A stretch of 64,000 nucleotides of DNA from Symbioplanes lichenis (GCF_030709675.1 NZ_JAUZQD010000005.1:124001-188000), one strand, 5' to 3'. Shown: positions 42,658 through 51,198, numbered from the stretch's first letter. Numbers and translations: made by a program. The notes: a model not told the origin generated them from the sequence alone.

Positions 42658-42926
42658 CCCCGGCCCGCCCGCGCCGCCTTTTCGTGAGCCGCCTCCCAGC
42701 GAGCTTGCCGAAGGTTGCGCGGGCTCTTTCGTATCGCCCACCTTCCAGAGCGCCGGCTCTCGTACGGGGGACACCCGCCCGCCCCACAGGAACACGTCGC
42801 TCCCACAAGAGGGCATCCGATCGGGTGGTGGTCTGTGGCGCGATGAGCCGCACGAAGGCGATGTGTCGGAGTTCTCCGGGGCTATGGCAACCGCTCGGGG
42901 GCGGGCGCCTGGCGGCGCGGTGGCCC
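42658..42926. other. intergenic stretch with no supported gene
   Basis: Open frames on both strands are Arg/Pro/Ser-rich and lack start signals. The region is flanked by the small acidic gene and the decayed SAF-type gene and may be debris from the latter. Confidence 0.4.
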
Positions 42927-43416
42927 TCACTTGAACGGGAACGGCGGCTCGACTCGGGGCTGAGCTGTCGGCGTAGGCGCGTCCGCAGCGACCGAGAGGC
43001 GCGACCTCGGATTCAGCCGGACGCGCACCCAAGCCCTCCGGCGCCAAGCCCCTCGATCTTCTCGCCGACGGAGATCTGCCCGGCGCAATGCCGCCCGGCG
43101 GAGCGGCGCCACTCGTCAGGAGGTCGTTCGGAGCGGCGCTGCTGGTCAGAAGATCGTCCGAAGCGGCGCTGCTCGTCGGGACATCGTCTAGAGCGGCGAC
43201 GGGCAGCAGGCGATCTTGCGGAGCGGTGACCATTGGCGGCCGGTTGTCGTGGGGCGCCAGGCTGGACGGGCAGGAAGCCGGCCCGGACCACACCAGCAGA
43301 GCCGCCATTGTCAGCAGAGCCGCCACCACGATCAGGCGCCACGGTGAAGTGGCCCGGGGGCGGGACCAGCGGACGGGTCTGAGCGCGGGATCTGAGTTTC
43401 GTCGCGGTGTGAGCAC
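42927..43416 (-). pseudogene. probable decayed SAF-domain (CpaB-like) gene
   Basis: From a GTG at 43416 the minus strand reads a convincing N-terminus: a basic stretch (VRWSRPRATSPWRL) and one membrane helix (LIVVAALLTMAALLVWSGP), then a Pro/Ala/Ser region with three units of (D/N)DLLTSSAA(S/P). Beyond about 43110 no frame keeps sensible composition. A different minus frame ends RLSVAADAPTPTAQP at 42927. In many actinobacteria a SAF-domain protein of this design lies directly downstream of FmdB and 5-FTHF cyclo-ligase genes, as here. No SAF core is recognisable, so I call it degraded, with moderate uncertainty. It could instead be a short divergent membrane protein. Confidence 0.45.
43110..43215 (-). 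repeat. ~30-bp tandem repeat in the decayed gene
   Basis: About three units encode VPTSSAASD, DLLTSSAAPN and DLLTSGAAPP on the minus strand (DNA core GACCAGCAGCGCCGCT and variants). It is another minisatellite whose unit length is a multiple of three. Confidence 0.65.
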
Positions 43417-43622
43417 GCGCCGAAAGGTAGGCGTTTCTCGTTGTCGGGGGAGGAGCCCCTGTGGACAACGGCGCCCTGTGGATAACTCCGGATCTTGTCG
43501 GACCGGGGCGGTAGAACTGATGCGCCGCCCGCTTCACGGACGACCGGTGCGCGATGTTCACGTACTGGTCAGGCCTCAGGCGGTCGGCGCGGGCAGGGTG
43601 ACCTGCCCGCGGCCCACAGCGG

Positions 43623-43976
43623 TCAGGAGGTCGACGACGCCGAGGTCGTCGACGGGGTGGTCGACGAGGTCGACGAGGTCGAGGACGAGGAGGAAGACGC
43701 CGATGACGACGAGCTGGTGGTCGAGCTCGCGGACGAGTCCGACTTGGTGTCCGAGGACTTGCTGTCCGAGGACGACGACTTCTCGGCGCTCACGGAGCCG
43801 GAGCGGGAGTCGTTCCGATAGAAGCCGGAGCCCTTGAAGACGATGCCGACCGAGTTGAAGACCTTGCGGAGCTTGCCGCCGCAGTTGGGGCACTCGGTCA
43901 GGGCCGGATCCGAGAAAGACTGCACCCGCTCGAGCTGCTCTCCACACTCGGTGCAGGCGTACTGGTACGTGGGCAC
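43623..43976 (-). CDS. FmdB-family zinc-ribbon protein with Ser-rich tail
   Basis: A 117-residue protein. The zinc ribbon is VPTYQYACTECGEQL with CPNCGGKLRKVFNSVGIVFK, two CxxC knuckles, followed by KGSGFYRND. From residue about 57 the protein is almost entirely Ser/Thr with some Asp/Lys, a longer version of the Ser-rich tail common in this family. GTG at 43976 has GGAGG 4-5 bases upstream and begins at the family's usual first residue. It lies between the 5-FTHF cyclo-ligase gene and the decayed SAF-type gene, a conserved actinobacterial order. Role unknown, possibly a metal-responsive regulator. Confidence 0.9.
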   Translation of the reverse strand: MPTYQYACTECGEQLERVQSFSDPALTECPNCGGKLRKVFNSVGIVFKGSGFYRNDSRSGSVSAEKSSSSDSKSSDTKSDSSASSTTSSSSSASSSSSSTSSTSSTTPSTTSASSTS

Positions 43977-44047
43977 TGGTCCTCCGCGTCGCTGTTCAGG
44001 GTCTTGGCACTCGCCGTCCAAGAGTGCCAATGCTGCGTCATCGGAGT

Positions 44048-44671
44048 TTATTTCGTCCAGTCCGGCAGCGCACTGAGCCCCTCCCCGGGAGTGATCACCG
44101 CCCCTACGCGGCGATCGTGCGGCTCGGCGGGCACGGAGTCGAGCAGCTCACCGTCGTGCAGCAACGCCAGAGTCCGGGCGGCGGGTGTCACGCGGGCCAG
44201 GGCGCGGTCGTAGGAGCCGCCGCCCCGGCCCATGCGCAGTCCCGTCCGGTCCACGGCCAGAGCCGGCACCACCACGATGTCGGCCTCGGCGATCGAGAAC
44301 ACGCCCAGCCCGGGCCCGGCCGGCTCCCTCAGGCCCAGCCGGCCCGGCCGCAACGAGGAAGGGCCGTTATAGCGGGCCCAGTCGAGATCACCGTCAGGCA
44401 AGAGGACCGGAAGAAGGAGGAGTTCGGGTGCGACACCGCGGAGCAGCACATCAGCCAGGTCGGCGCCGCCCGGCTCCGAGCCGAGTGGCACGTAGGCGGC
44501 CACGACGCGAGGTGAGAGGGCGGTGAGCACGGTGACGAGCGTGTCTTGGACTGCCCGCGCGGCATCGGCCAGCTCACCGGGCGTCTTTGATGCACGCTCC
44601 GCGAGCAGTTGTGTGCGAAGCGCAAACTTCTTGGTGACGAAGTTCCCCGCGTCCGGGGCTGAATCCGGCAT
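44048..44671 (-). CDS. 5-formyltetrahydrofolate cyclo-ligase
   Basis: ATP-dependent conversion of 5-formyl-THF to 5,10-methenyl-THF, salvaging stored folate. The 207-residue protein has the N-terminal KKFALRTQLLAERASKTPGE helix, the nucleotide strand AAYVPLGSEPGGADL and the family hallmark MGRGGGSYDRALARV near the C-terminus. ATG at 44671 is chosen because GAGGGGG lies 6 bases upstream; an earlier start at 44698 lacks one. It precedes the FmdB gene and is divergent from the diguanylate cyclase gene. Confidence 0.93.
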   Translation of the reverse strand: MPDSAPDAGNFVTKKFALRTQLLAERASKTPGELADAARAVQDTLVTVLTALSPRVVAAYVPLGSEPGGADLADVLLRGVAPELLLLPVLLPDGDLDWARYNGPSSLRPGRLGLREPAGPGLGVFSIAEADIVVVPALAVDRTGLRMGRGGGSYDRALARVTPAARTLALLHDGELLDSVPAEPHDRRVGAVITPGEGLSALPDWTK

Positions 44672-44752
44672 GCAACACCCCCTCAGGAGCACCGTCAAAC
44701 GGTGTGCACTATGTCAGCATCGGTCCAGAGAAGGCCACTTCAGGGAGGACCT

Positions 44753-47107
44753 GTGACTCTGCGTGGCCGACTGACCACAGCATTTCTGGCGGTCGTGCTC
44801 GGCCCGGTGCTCCTCGGCTCCTTCTTCGTGGGGCTGACTGTCTCCACGGTCAGTCGGGATCGGACGGCCGAGCGACTTGATCATGCCGTCACCACGGTAC
44901 GGGCGGCGATAGGCGCCATGTGCCGGCAGCTCCAGGCGGTGGCGGACGCGGTCGCGGTCTCGCCGGCCGACGATCATCGGGTCGCCGCCGATCAGATGGT
45001 GGCGCGCGGTCTTGCTTCCGAGGTGCGCGTGTCGGGATCGCCGCCGAGCGAGTTCCGGCTGGGGGAGCGCGACTGCACCACCCTCGCGGCGGGAGGCGGG
45101 CGGATCTCGGGCCTGGTGGCGCAGGCCGTCCAGGGCGACACCACCGTGGTCGCCCTGGAGCGGGTCGACGCCGCCCTGGTGCGGCGACTGGGCGGGACCA
45201 GCGGCGCCGAGGTGCGGCTCGGCTCCGGGGTGAGTCAGGCCGTCGCGCGCAAGAAGGACGTGTACGAGCGGCAGCTGACCATGGAGCCGGGGCAGCCACT
45301 CCCGCTCACCGTCTCCGTGGAGGACAAGCAGCCGACTCTGCTCTACATCTCCCTCGCCGCCGGGGTGGCGGCCGTGGCGGGCCTGGCCGTGGCGGCCGCG
45401 AGGTGGCTGGCGCGGTCCACGACCCGGCCACTGGAGAAGCTGGCGTGGGCGGCCGGCAAGGTGGCGAGCGGCGAACTCGGGGTGCGTGTTCCGGTCGGGC
45501 GGGACGACGAGATCGGCCAGCTCGCCGGGACGTTCAACCGGATGACGCGGGAGCTCCAGGCGTACGTGCAGGCGCTGACTGCCAGCCGGGACCAGTTGCG
45601 TGGTCACCTGGCGATCCTGGGCGACACGCTGTCGAGCACCCATGACCTGCATCGGATCCTCCAGGTGATTCTGCAGACCGCGTTGTCGGCGACCGGCGCG
45701 CGGGCGGGTGTCGTGCTGCTCATCGATCAGGCGGAGGGGCGGCTCGTGGCCCGGTGCGCCGAGGGGCTGACCGGGCGGTGGGACGTGCCCGAGGAGGATC
45801 TGCCGTCGCTGCGGGTGCCGGTGGGCCAGGGCGTTCTGGGTGCGGTCGCGGCCAGCGGCGAGCCGAGCCGGGGCGTCTGCGGGGTCGGGGGAGGGCCGGT
45901 GGACGAGCCGGTCTGCCGGACGTACGTGGCCGTGCCGATCTGCGCGCCCGCGATGGTCGGCGATCCGCTCGTTCCTGCGGACACCAGCCTCGGGGCGGAC
46001 AACAGCTTCGGGAGCGACAGACCCGGACATGACAGTGCGGGGCGTGACGGCGTGGGGCGCGATGGCGTGGGGCGTGACAGTGCGGGGCGTGACGGCGTGG
46101 GGCGCGATGGCGTGGGGCGTGACAGTGCGGGGCGCGATGGCGTGGGGCGCAGCGGCTCGGAGGGCCAGGGCTCAGAGCACGGTGGCCTTGGGCGCGGTGG
46201 GCCGGAGGGCGGCGGGCTGGAGGGCGGCGGCGAGCCGGTGACGTTGGCGGGGAAGCCGGCGACGCTCGGGGTGCTGGCGCTGTACGACCGGCTCGGTGCG
46301 GACGAGTTCGACGATGCCGATCTGCTGACGCTGCGGACCTTCGCCGGGCAGGCGGGCGTCGCGGTGCACAACGTGCGGGTGCACGAGGAGGCGCAGCGGC
46401 TGTCGTTGACCGATCCGCTGACGGGGCTGTGGAACTACCGGTACCTGCGTGAGTCGTTGCGGCGGGAGGTCGAGCGGGCCAGTCGATTCGGGCGGATGCT
46501 CACGGTGCTCGTGCTCGACCTCGATCACTTCAAGCAGGTCAACGACACATACGGGCATGCGGCGGGGGACGTGGTGCTCGGGGAGTTCGCGCGGCGGATC
46601 CGGGCCGGGCTGCGGGAGGTGGACGTGGCGTTCCGGCAGGGCGGCGAGGAGTTCGTGGTGCTGTTGCCGGAGACCGACGCCTTCGGTGGGGTCATCGTGG
46701 CGGAGCGGCTGGGGGCGGCGGTTCGGGATCTTCCGGTGCGGATCGACCCGCGGCGGGTGGAGGTGGGTGTCGATCCGCGGCGGGGGCGGGCGGAAGGCGA
46801 GCGGTCGCCGCGGGAGGGCACGGTCGTAGATCGGGTGAGGATCAGCGTGTCGATCGGTATCGCCGTTTATCCCGAACACGGACATACCGCCCAGCAGGTG
46901 CTGGATGCGGCCGATGATGCCCTCTACGCCGCGAAAGCCGCAGGTCGGGACACTTATCGACTGGCTGAGGCGGTGCCGTTACCGGCCGGTGGTGTGACCG
47001 ATCCGCTGGTTTCGGAGGGAGTGCCGGAGGGGCATTTCGATCACCAGGGATCCACGTCGGGCGCGTCCGGCGGGCCACAGCCGCCGAGACAGGCCCGGGG
47101 CCGATAG
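44753..47107 (+). CDS. HAMP-GAF-GGDEF diguanylate cyclase
   Basis: A 784-residue membrane-bound enzyme making c-di-GMP. It has TM1 (about 8-32), an extracytoplasmic sensor region (33-195), TM2 (about 196-218; LLYISLAAGVAAVAGLAVAA), HAMP (219-272), GAF (about 300-540) and GGDEF (about 549-745). The active-site loop is GGEEF at residue 629, and RxxD (REVD) lies five residues before it, so both catalysis and product inhibition look intact. GTG at 44753 follows GGGAGG closely. A 15-bp minisatellite has expanded inside the GAF domain (residues about 423-470), and a 25-residue insertion (RVEVGVDPRRGRAEG) sits before the last GGDEF strands. The GAF ligand is unknown. Confidence 0.93.
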   Translation: MTLRGRLTTAFLAVVLGPVLLGSFFVGLTVSTVSRDRTAERLDHAVTTVRAAIGAMCRQLQAVADAVAVSPADDHRVAADQMVARGLASEVRVSGSPPSEFRLGERDCTTLAAGGGRISGLVAQAVQGDTTVVALERVDAALVRRLGGTSGAEVRLGSGVSQAVARKKDVYERQLTMEPGQPLPLTVSVEDKQPTLLYISLAAGVAAVAGLAVAAARWLARSTTRPLEKLAWAAGKVASGELGVRVPVGRDDEIGQLAGTFNRMTRELQAYVQALTASRDQLRGHLAILGDTLSSTHDLHRILQVILQTALSATGARAGVVLLIDQAEGRLVARCAEGLTGRWDVPEEDLPSLRVPVGQGVLGAVAASGEPSRGVCGVGGGPVDEPVCRTYVAVPICAPAMVGDPLVPADTSLGADNSFGSDRPGHDSAGRDGVGRDGVGRDSAGRDGVGRDGVGRDSAGRDGVGRSGSEGQGSEHGGLGRGGPEGGGLEGGGEPVTLAGKPATLGVLALYDRLGADEFDDADLLTLRTFAGQAGVAVHNVRVHEEAQRLSLTDPLTGLWNYRYLRESLRREVERASRFGRMLTVLVLDLDHFKQVNDTYGHAAGDVVLGEFARRIRAGLREVDVAFRQGGEEFVVLLPETDAFGGVIVAERLGAAVRDLPVRIDPRRVEVGVDPRRGRAEGERSPREGTVVDRVRISVSIGIAVYPEHGHTAQQVLDAADDALYAAKAAGRDTYRLAEAVPLPAGGVTDPLVSEGVPEGHFDHQGSTSGASGGPQPPRQARGR
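46020..46155 (+). repeat. in-frame 15-bp/45-bp minisatellite (GRDGV/GRDSA)
   Basis: About nine 15-bp units encode GRDGV or GRDSA pentapeptides, arranged as a 45-bp higher-order repeat (GRDGVGRDGVGRDSA). The copies are nearly identical in DNA. They interrupt the GAF domain of the diguanylate cyclase between VPICAPAMVGDPL and the strand LGVLALYDR. Confidence 0.9.
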
Positions 47108-47157
47108 TCTCGCCGCATGTCCGGGCACGAATTGAGCGAAGGAACGGTGACCCTCAG

Positions 47158-48072
47158 ATGACCACGCAGGCGCAGGCGACTGGCCGTCGAGCCGTCAAGG
47201 CCGTCATTCCGGCCGCCGGGCTCGCCACCCGTTTCCTTCCGGCGACCAAGGCGGTGCCCAAGGAACTGCTGCCGGTCGTGGACCGCCCGGTGCTCCAGTA
47301 CATCGTCGAGGAGGCCGCGGCCGCCGGGATCACCGACGTGCTCCTGGTGACCGGCCGGGGCAAGACGTCGATGGTCGACCACTTCGACCGCCGGCCCGAC
47401 ATCGAGCAGCGGCTCGAGGAGAAGGGCGACACGGCGCGGCTCGAAGCGGTACGCCGGACGAGCGACCTCGCGGACATCTACACCTGCCGGCAGGGCGAGC
47501 CGCTCGGACTCGGGCACGCGGTCGGCACGGCCGCCTCGCACGTGGGGGACAACGCTTTCGCCGTACTGCTGGGTGATGAGTTCGTGGAGGAGGACAATCC
47601 GCTCCTTCCGCAGATGCTCGACCTGCAGGCGCAGACCGGGGGCATCGTGCTCGCCTTCATCGAGGTAGCGCCCGAGGAGACCAGCCGCTACGGCATCGCG
47701 TCGGTGCGGCCCTCCGAGCACGGCGAGGACATCGTCGAGGTCACCGGGCTCGTCGAGAAGCCGGCGCCCGAGGAGGCGCCCAGCAACCTCGCGGTCGTGG
47801 GGCGCTATGTGCTGCCGGGGAAGATCTTCGAGGCGATCGCCGAGACCAAGCCCGGCAGCGGCGGGGAGATCCAGCTGACCGACGCGATGGCCCAGCTCCT
47901 GGCCGAGGGGACGCCGGTGCACGGCATCGTCTACCGCGGCCACCGCTACGACACGGGCATGCCGCTCGGCTACCTGCAGACGGTCGTCGAGCTGGCGGTC
48001 AAGCGCCCCGACCTCGGTCCGCAGTTCAAGGAATGGCTGGCCGACTTCGTCGGCGGCGGTGCGAAGGGATGA
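47158..48072 (+). CDS. galU: UTP-glucose-1-phosphate uridylyltransferase
   Basis: Makes UDP-glucose from UTP and glucose-1-phosphate for wall polysaccharides and glycolipids. The 304-residue protein has the nucleotide motif AVIPAAGLATRFLPATKAVP, KELLPVVDRPVLQYIVEEA, FAVLLGDEFVEEDNP and GLVEKPAPEEAPSNLAVVGR. ATG at 47158. Its stop overlaps the start of the gephyrin-like glp gene by 4 bases. The order galU-glp-rimJ-glpR is conserved in actinobacteria, joining sugar-nucleotide supply to a cell-division module. Confidence 0.95.
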   Translation: MTTQAQATGRRAVKAVIPAAGLATRFLPATKAVPKELLPVVDRPVLQYIVEEAAAAGITDVLLVTGRGKTSMVDHFDRRPDIEQRLEEKGDTARLEAVRRTSDLADIYTCRQGEPLGLGHAVGTAASHVGDNAFAVLLGDEFVEEDNPLLPQMLDLQAQTGGIVLAFIEVAPEETSRYGIASVRPSEHGEDIVEVTGLVEKPAPEEAPSNLAVVGRYVLPGKIFEAIAETKPGSGGEIQLTDAMAQLLAEGTPVHGIVYRGHRYDTGMPLGYLQTVVELAVKRPDLGPQFKEWLADFVGGGAKG

Positions 48073-49382
48073 CGGCCACGGCCGATCCCGAGGCGGCCGC
48101 CAACGAGCTGATGCCTCTCGCCGAATACCTGGGCAGCGTGCTGCGCAGGTTGCGGGCGCTGCCTCCGCTCGACCTCGACCTGACCCAGGCGCACGGCAAC
48201 GTGCTCGCGCACGACGTGCTGGCGCCGCACCCCTACCCGGCCTTCGACCAGGCGGCGATCGACGGGTACGCCGCCCGCTGGGAGGACATCGCCGCGGCCG
48301 GGCGCCTGGGTTCGCACCCGTCCTTCGGGACGTTCGATGCCGGGCCGCGGCCGGTGCGCCTCAACGTCGTGGGCGACCTCGGCGCGGCCAGCTGGCGCCC
48401 GGTGCGGCTCACCCCGGGGACCTGTTTCTCGGTGGCGGCCGGGGCGCCGCTGCCGCTCGGCGCCGACGTCGTCGTGCCCGTGCACTGGACGGATCAGGGC
48501 ATGGCGGCGGTCGAGATCATGTACGCCCCGAAGCGCGGCTCCGGCGTCCGGCGCGCGGGCGACGAGCTGCCGGTGGGGCGGGTGCTGGCGCCGGCCGGCT
48601 CGTACGTGACCCCGGCCATGGTCGCCGTGTTCGCCGCGTCGGGCATCGGGCACGTCGTCGTGCGCCCCAGTCCCCGGGTGGTGGTCGTGGCCACGGGCGA
48701 TGAGCTGGTCGACGTGGGCCGGCCCAGCCAGCCGGGCCAGATCGTCGACGCGAACTCGCACGCTTTGACGGCCGCCGCGGTGGAGGCGGGCGCGCTGGCG
48801 TACCGGATCGGGATCTGCGACGACGACCCGGAAAGCCTGCGCGGATTGCTCGAGGACCAGACGCTGCGGGCCGATCTGATCATCACGACCGGCGGCACCG
48901 GTACGGGCCCGGGCGACATGTTGCGCCGGGTGCTCTCGCGGCGCGACCACGGCCGGGGCGGCGCGGTCGAGTTCACCGATGTGGCGTTGTGCCCCGGGGC
49001 GACCCTCGGATTCGGTACGGTCGGCGGCGAGGAAGTTCCGGTGGTGTGCCTGCCCGGGGAGCCGGGCGCCGCGCTGATCGGCTTCGAGGTGCTCGCGTGG
49101 CCGATCATCCAGCTGCTCGCGGGGGCCGAACCGGTCTTCCGCCCGGCGGTGAAGGCCCACCTGCTCGAGACCGTCTCGTCCCCGGGCGGCCTGCGCGAGT
49201 TCCGGCCCGCGCACGTCGCTGAGCGGCGCGGCGGTGGCTACACAGTGCAGCCACTCGCCGGGGGGCCGTACACTCTGTCGGGCCTCGCCGAAGCCAACGG
49301 CCTGTTGGTGCTCGGCGAGCGGGTCACCGCGGCAGCCGCCGGGTCGACCGTGGACGTGATGCTGCTCGACCGGAGGCGATGA
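48069..49382 (+). CDS. glp: gephyrin-like molybdotransferase Glp (MoeA paralogue)
   Basis: A 437-residue MoeA/gephyrin-E-domain protein. The four-domain layout includes LPPLDLDLTQAHGNVLAHDV, FDQAAIDGYAARWEDI (MoeA normally D-x-S-A-M-D-G-Y-A; here Ala-Ile replaces Ser-Met), the MPT-binding domain (PRVVVVATGDELVDVGRPSQ, LIITTGGTGTGPGDML) and the C-terminal beta-barrel. In Corynebacterium the orthologue in this galU-adjacent locus is Glp, which binds FtsZ and a membrane receptor GlpR and affects division, rather than being the main MoeA. ATG at 48069 inside the galU stop. Whether it also makes molybdenum cofactor is not resolvable here. Confidence 0.88.
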   Translation: MTATADPEAAANELMPLAEYLGSVLRRLRALPPLDLDLTQAHGNVLAHDVLAPHPYPAFDQAAIDGYAARWEDIAAAGRLGSHPSFGTFDAGPRPVRLNVVGDLGAASWRPVRLTPGTCFSVAAGAPLPLGADVVVPVHWTDQGMAAVEIMYAPKRGSGVRRAGDELPVGRVLAPAGSYVTPAMVAVFAASGIGHVVVRPSPRVVVVATGDELVDVGRPSQPGQIVDANSHALTAAAVEAGALAYRIGICDDDPESLRGLLEDQTLRADLIITTGGTGTGPGDMLRRVLSRRDHGRGGAVEFTDVALCPGATLGFGTVGGEEVPVVCLPGEPGAALIGFEVLAWPIIQLLAGAEPVFRPAVKAHLLETVSSPGGLREFRPAHVAERRGGGYTVQPLAGGPYTLSGLAEANGLLVLGERVTAAAAGSTVDVMLLDRRR

Positions 49383-50020
49383 TGTGGGGGTCCACGCCCG
49401 GATGGCCAGCCGTCCTGGCCGACGGGCCCGTGCTGCTCCGGCCCTATCGGCGCGGTGACGCCCGGGCCTGGTCCGAGGTCCGCATCGCCAACCAGAAGTG
49501 GCTCAGCCCCTGGGAGTCGGCGCCCCCGGGACCGTGGGCCGAGATGAATTCCACCCGCGCCTACCTGTACGTCTATCGCGACATGAAACGTGCGGCCGGC
49601 CGCGGCGACAGCATGCCCTTCGCGGTGTGCCTGCGCGAGAACGGCGGCGAACGGCTCGTCGGCCACCTGAACCTGGGCAGCATCGTGCGGCGCGCGTTCG
49701 CATCGGCGTACGTGGGCTATTGGGTTGATGCCCGGGTCGCGGGCCGCGGGGTGATCCCGACGGCGCTCGCGCTCGCGGTCGACCACGCCTTCGGGCCGGG
49801 CGGGCTGCACCGGGTCGAGGTCAACATCCGCCCCGAGAACGGGCCCAGCCGCCGCGTGGTGGAGAAGCTCGGCTTCCGCGAAGAGGCTTACCACCCGCGC
49901 TACATGCACATCGACGGCGCGTGGCGGGACCATCTCGGCTACGCGATGACCAGCGAGGAAGTGGCGGCCGAGGGCGGCCTGCTGGCCCGGTGGCGCCGGC
50001 TGCGTACCGCCGCGACCTGA
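49382..50020 (+). CDS. GNAT-family acetyltransferase (RimJ-like)
   Basis: A 212-residue acetyl-CoA-dependent acetyltransferase of the RimJ/RimL group, which modify protein N-termini. It contains PVLLRPYRRGDARAWSEVR, FASAYVGYWVDARVAGRGVI with the CoA-binding (Q/R)xxGxG/A-like turn, and the RimJ-type C-terminus VNIRPENGPSRRVVEKLGFR to YMHIDGAWRDHLGYAM. ATG at 49382 is preferred over 49379 because GGAGG (49372-49376) is then 5 bases away. It overlaps the glp stop codon. It lies in the conserved galU-glp-rimJ-glpR cluster; its target is unknown. Confidence 0.9.
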   Translation: MWGSTPGWPAVLADGPVLLRPYRRGDARAWSEVRIANQKWLSPWESAPPGPWAEMNSTRAYLYVYRDMKRAAGRGDSMPFAVCLRENGGERLVGHLNLGSIVRRAFASAYVGYWVDARVAGRGVIPTALALAVDHAFGPGGLHRVEVNIRPENGPSRRVVEKLGFREEAYHPRYMHIDGAWRDHLGYAMTSEEVAAEGGLLARWRRLRTAAT

Positions 50021-50188
50021 CCGGCCCCGCACGTCCGGAAGTCCCGGATTTGATCATGTGATGACCGACATGTCGGCGCGCCGCGCCGATATCCGCTGCT
50101 CGCGCCCGTAATCTCGGGGAGATTGCGACTTTTTCGTGACCGGGTGCCCACTGCCCGGCACGCTCAGAGGCTGACGGGAGGGGTGAGG

Positions 50189-50995
50189 GTGCCGACCTCG
50201 GTGCTCCTCGCTGTCCTCGCCGCCGCCGGGTTGCTCGCCCTCGCACCGGCCCTCGTCCGCCGGTACGACGCCACCGAGCGCCTCGCGGCGGAGCGGGCGT
50301 CGTCGACGGCTCGGGTGCTGCAGCGCCGCCGTCGGCTCCGTACTGTGCCCGGACGCCGACCGGTCAACCCCGGACGCCGGTACATGGTTACGTCGCGGAC
50401 CCTAACGGGTGAATCCACGCCCGCCGCCACCGCCCCGGTCTCCGCGGCACCGGTCTCACCCGCGCCGACCGGCGAGCGCCGGCTGCGGGTGGTCACTTCC
50501 CGCCGCCCGGCCCGCCGCCGTCCACCCGTACGCCGCCAGACCCCGGCCGTCGTCCGCCGCCGCCGCGTCTTCGCCGCCCTCCTCCTCCTCAACCTGATCG
50601 AGCTGGTGGGCATCCTCGCGGTCGGCCCGGGCTTCTGGATCAGCTTCGCGGTGACCGCCACCCTCCTCGCCGTCTACCTCGTGCACCTGCGCAACCGCGC
50701 CGTCGCCGACCGGCGCCGCCGCCGCTTCGAAGCCCGCGAAGCCGCCTGGCTCGCCGCCCGCCAGGCCGAGGTCCGCCGCGAACAGGCCCGCCGCGCCGCC
50801 GCCCGCCGCGAAGCCCAGCGCCGCCTCGCCGCACAGAAGGAAGCCGTCCGCCGTACGGCCATGGGCCTCGACCGCGACCCGAACGACGACCTCCCCGTCG
50901 CCGTCAACGGCGCCTCGGTCTCCTACCGCCGGGCCGGAGGTCTTCGAGGCCGCGCCTACGAGGCGGGCGGGCGTGGGGGCTCCTACTCGGCCTGA
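50189..50995 (+). CDS. glpR: membrane protein GlpR/SepX-like (receptor for gephyrin-like Glp)
   Basis: A 268-residue membrane protein. An N-terminal helix (SVLLAVLAAAGLLALAPALV) is followed by a long Arg/Pro/Thr-rich cytoplasmic segment, two further helices (VFAALLLLNLIELVGILAVG, FWISFAVTATLLAVYLVHLR) and a highly charged coiled coil (REQARRAAARREAQRR). Position after glp and rimJ and the three-helix layout match GlpR of Corynebacterium and SepX of Streptomyces, which stabilise FtsZ-ring or polar growth complexes. GTG at 50189 has GGGAGGGG 5 bases upstream. Tyr-rich C-terminal tail (YRRAGGLRGRAYEAGG). Confidence 0.82.
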   Translation: MPTSVLLAVLAAAGLLALAPALVRRYDATERLAAERASSTARVLQRRRRLRTVPGRRPVNPGRRYMVTSRTLTGESTPAATAPVSAAPVSPAPTGERRLRVVTSRRPARRRPPVRRQTPAVVRRRRVFAALLLLNLIELVGILAVGPGFWISFAVTATLLAVYLVHLRNRAVADRRRRRFEAREAAWLAARQAEVRREQARRAAARREAQRRLAAQKEAVRRTAMGLDRDPNDDLPVAVNGASVSYRRAGGLRGRAYEAGGRGGSYSA

Positions 50996-51062
50996 TTGCC
51001 TGGTCAGCGGGGGTGCGACGCGCTCGGGGGGAGGCGATTCGCGAGGCGTGCCGGGGACCTGT

Positions 51063-51068
51063 TAGATT
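51063..51068 (+). promoter_or_regulatory. candidate -10 element for the tRNA-Ala gene
   Basis: TAGATT lies 23 bases before the tRNA 5' end in an otherwise GC-rich region. No clear -35 box is seen at the matching distance. Confidence 0.3.
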
Positions 51069-51090
51069 ATCTCTGGTCCTGCGGGGCCGG

Positions 51091-51164
51091 GGGGCTGTGG
51101 CGCAGTCTGGTAGCGCACCTCGTTCGCATCGAGGGGGTCTGGGGTTCAAATCCCCACAGCTCCA
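51091..51164 (+). tRNA. tRNA-Ala (anticodon CGC)
   Basis: A complete 74-base cloverleaf. Acceptor GGGGCTG pairs with CAGCTCC and includes the G3-U70 pair that identifies alanine tRNAs. D arm GCGC-GCGC; anticodon stem CCTCG/CGAGG with loop TTCGCAT giving anticodon CGC at 51125-51127; T arm TGGGG/CCCCA with loop TTCAAAT. The discriminator is A and CCA is not encoded. It reads the GCG codon. The 3' half of the gene is the integration site of the adjacent element. Confidence 0.95.
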
Positions 51165-51165
51165 C
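51140..51165 (+). repeat. att repeat, tRNA-side copy
   Basis: The 26 bp from the T arm to one base past the discriminator of tRNA-Ala, repeated exactly at 55295-55320. Six more bases (GGGTCT) upstream also match apart from one inserted A in the distal copy. Confidence 0.9.
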
Positions 51166-51178
51166 CCATACACACTCT

Positions 51179-51198
51179 GGCCAGCGGAAACGCTGGCC
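51179..51198 (+). terminator. GAAA-tetraloop terminator after tRNA-Ala (element-side copy)
   Basis: A perfect 8-bp stem (51179-51186 against 51191-51198) with a GAAA loop, 15 bp after the tRNA. A near-equivalent hairpin follows the second att copy at 55337, so the integrated element supplied a replacement terminator together with the tRNA 3' end. Confidence 0.85.

Noticed and set aside
42421..42926. C-terminal extension of the minus-strand frame that begins at 43416
   Set aside because: This part is antisense to the conserved small acidic gene at 42472-42657 and loses normal composition, so it was not counted as coding.
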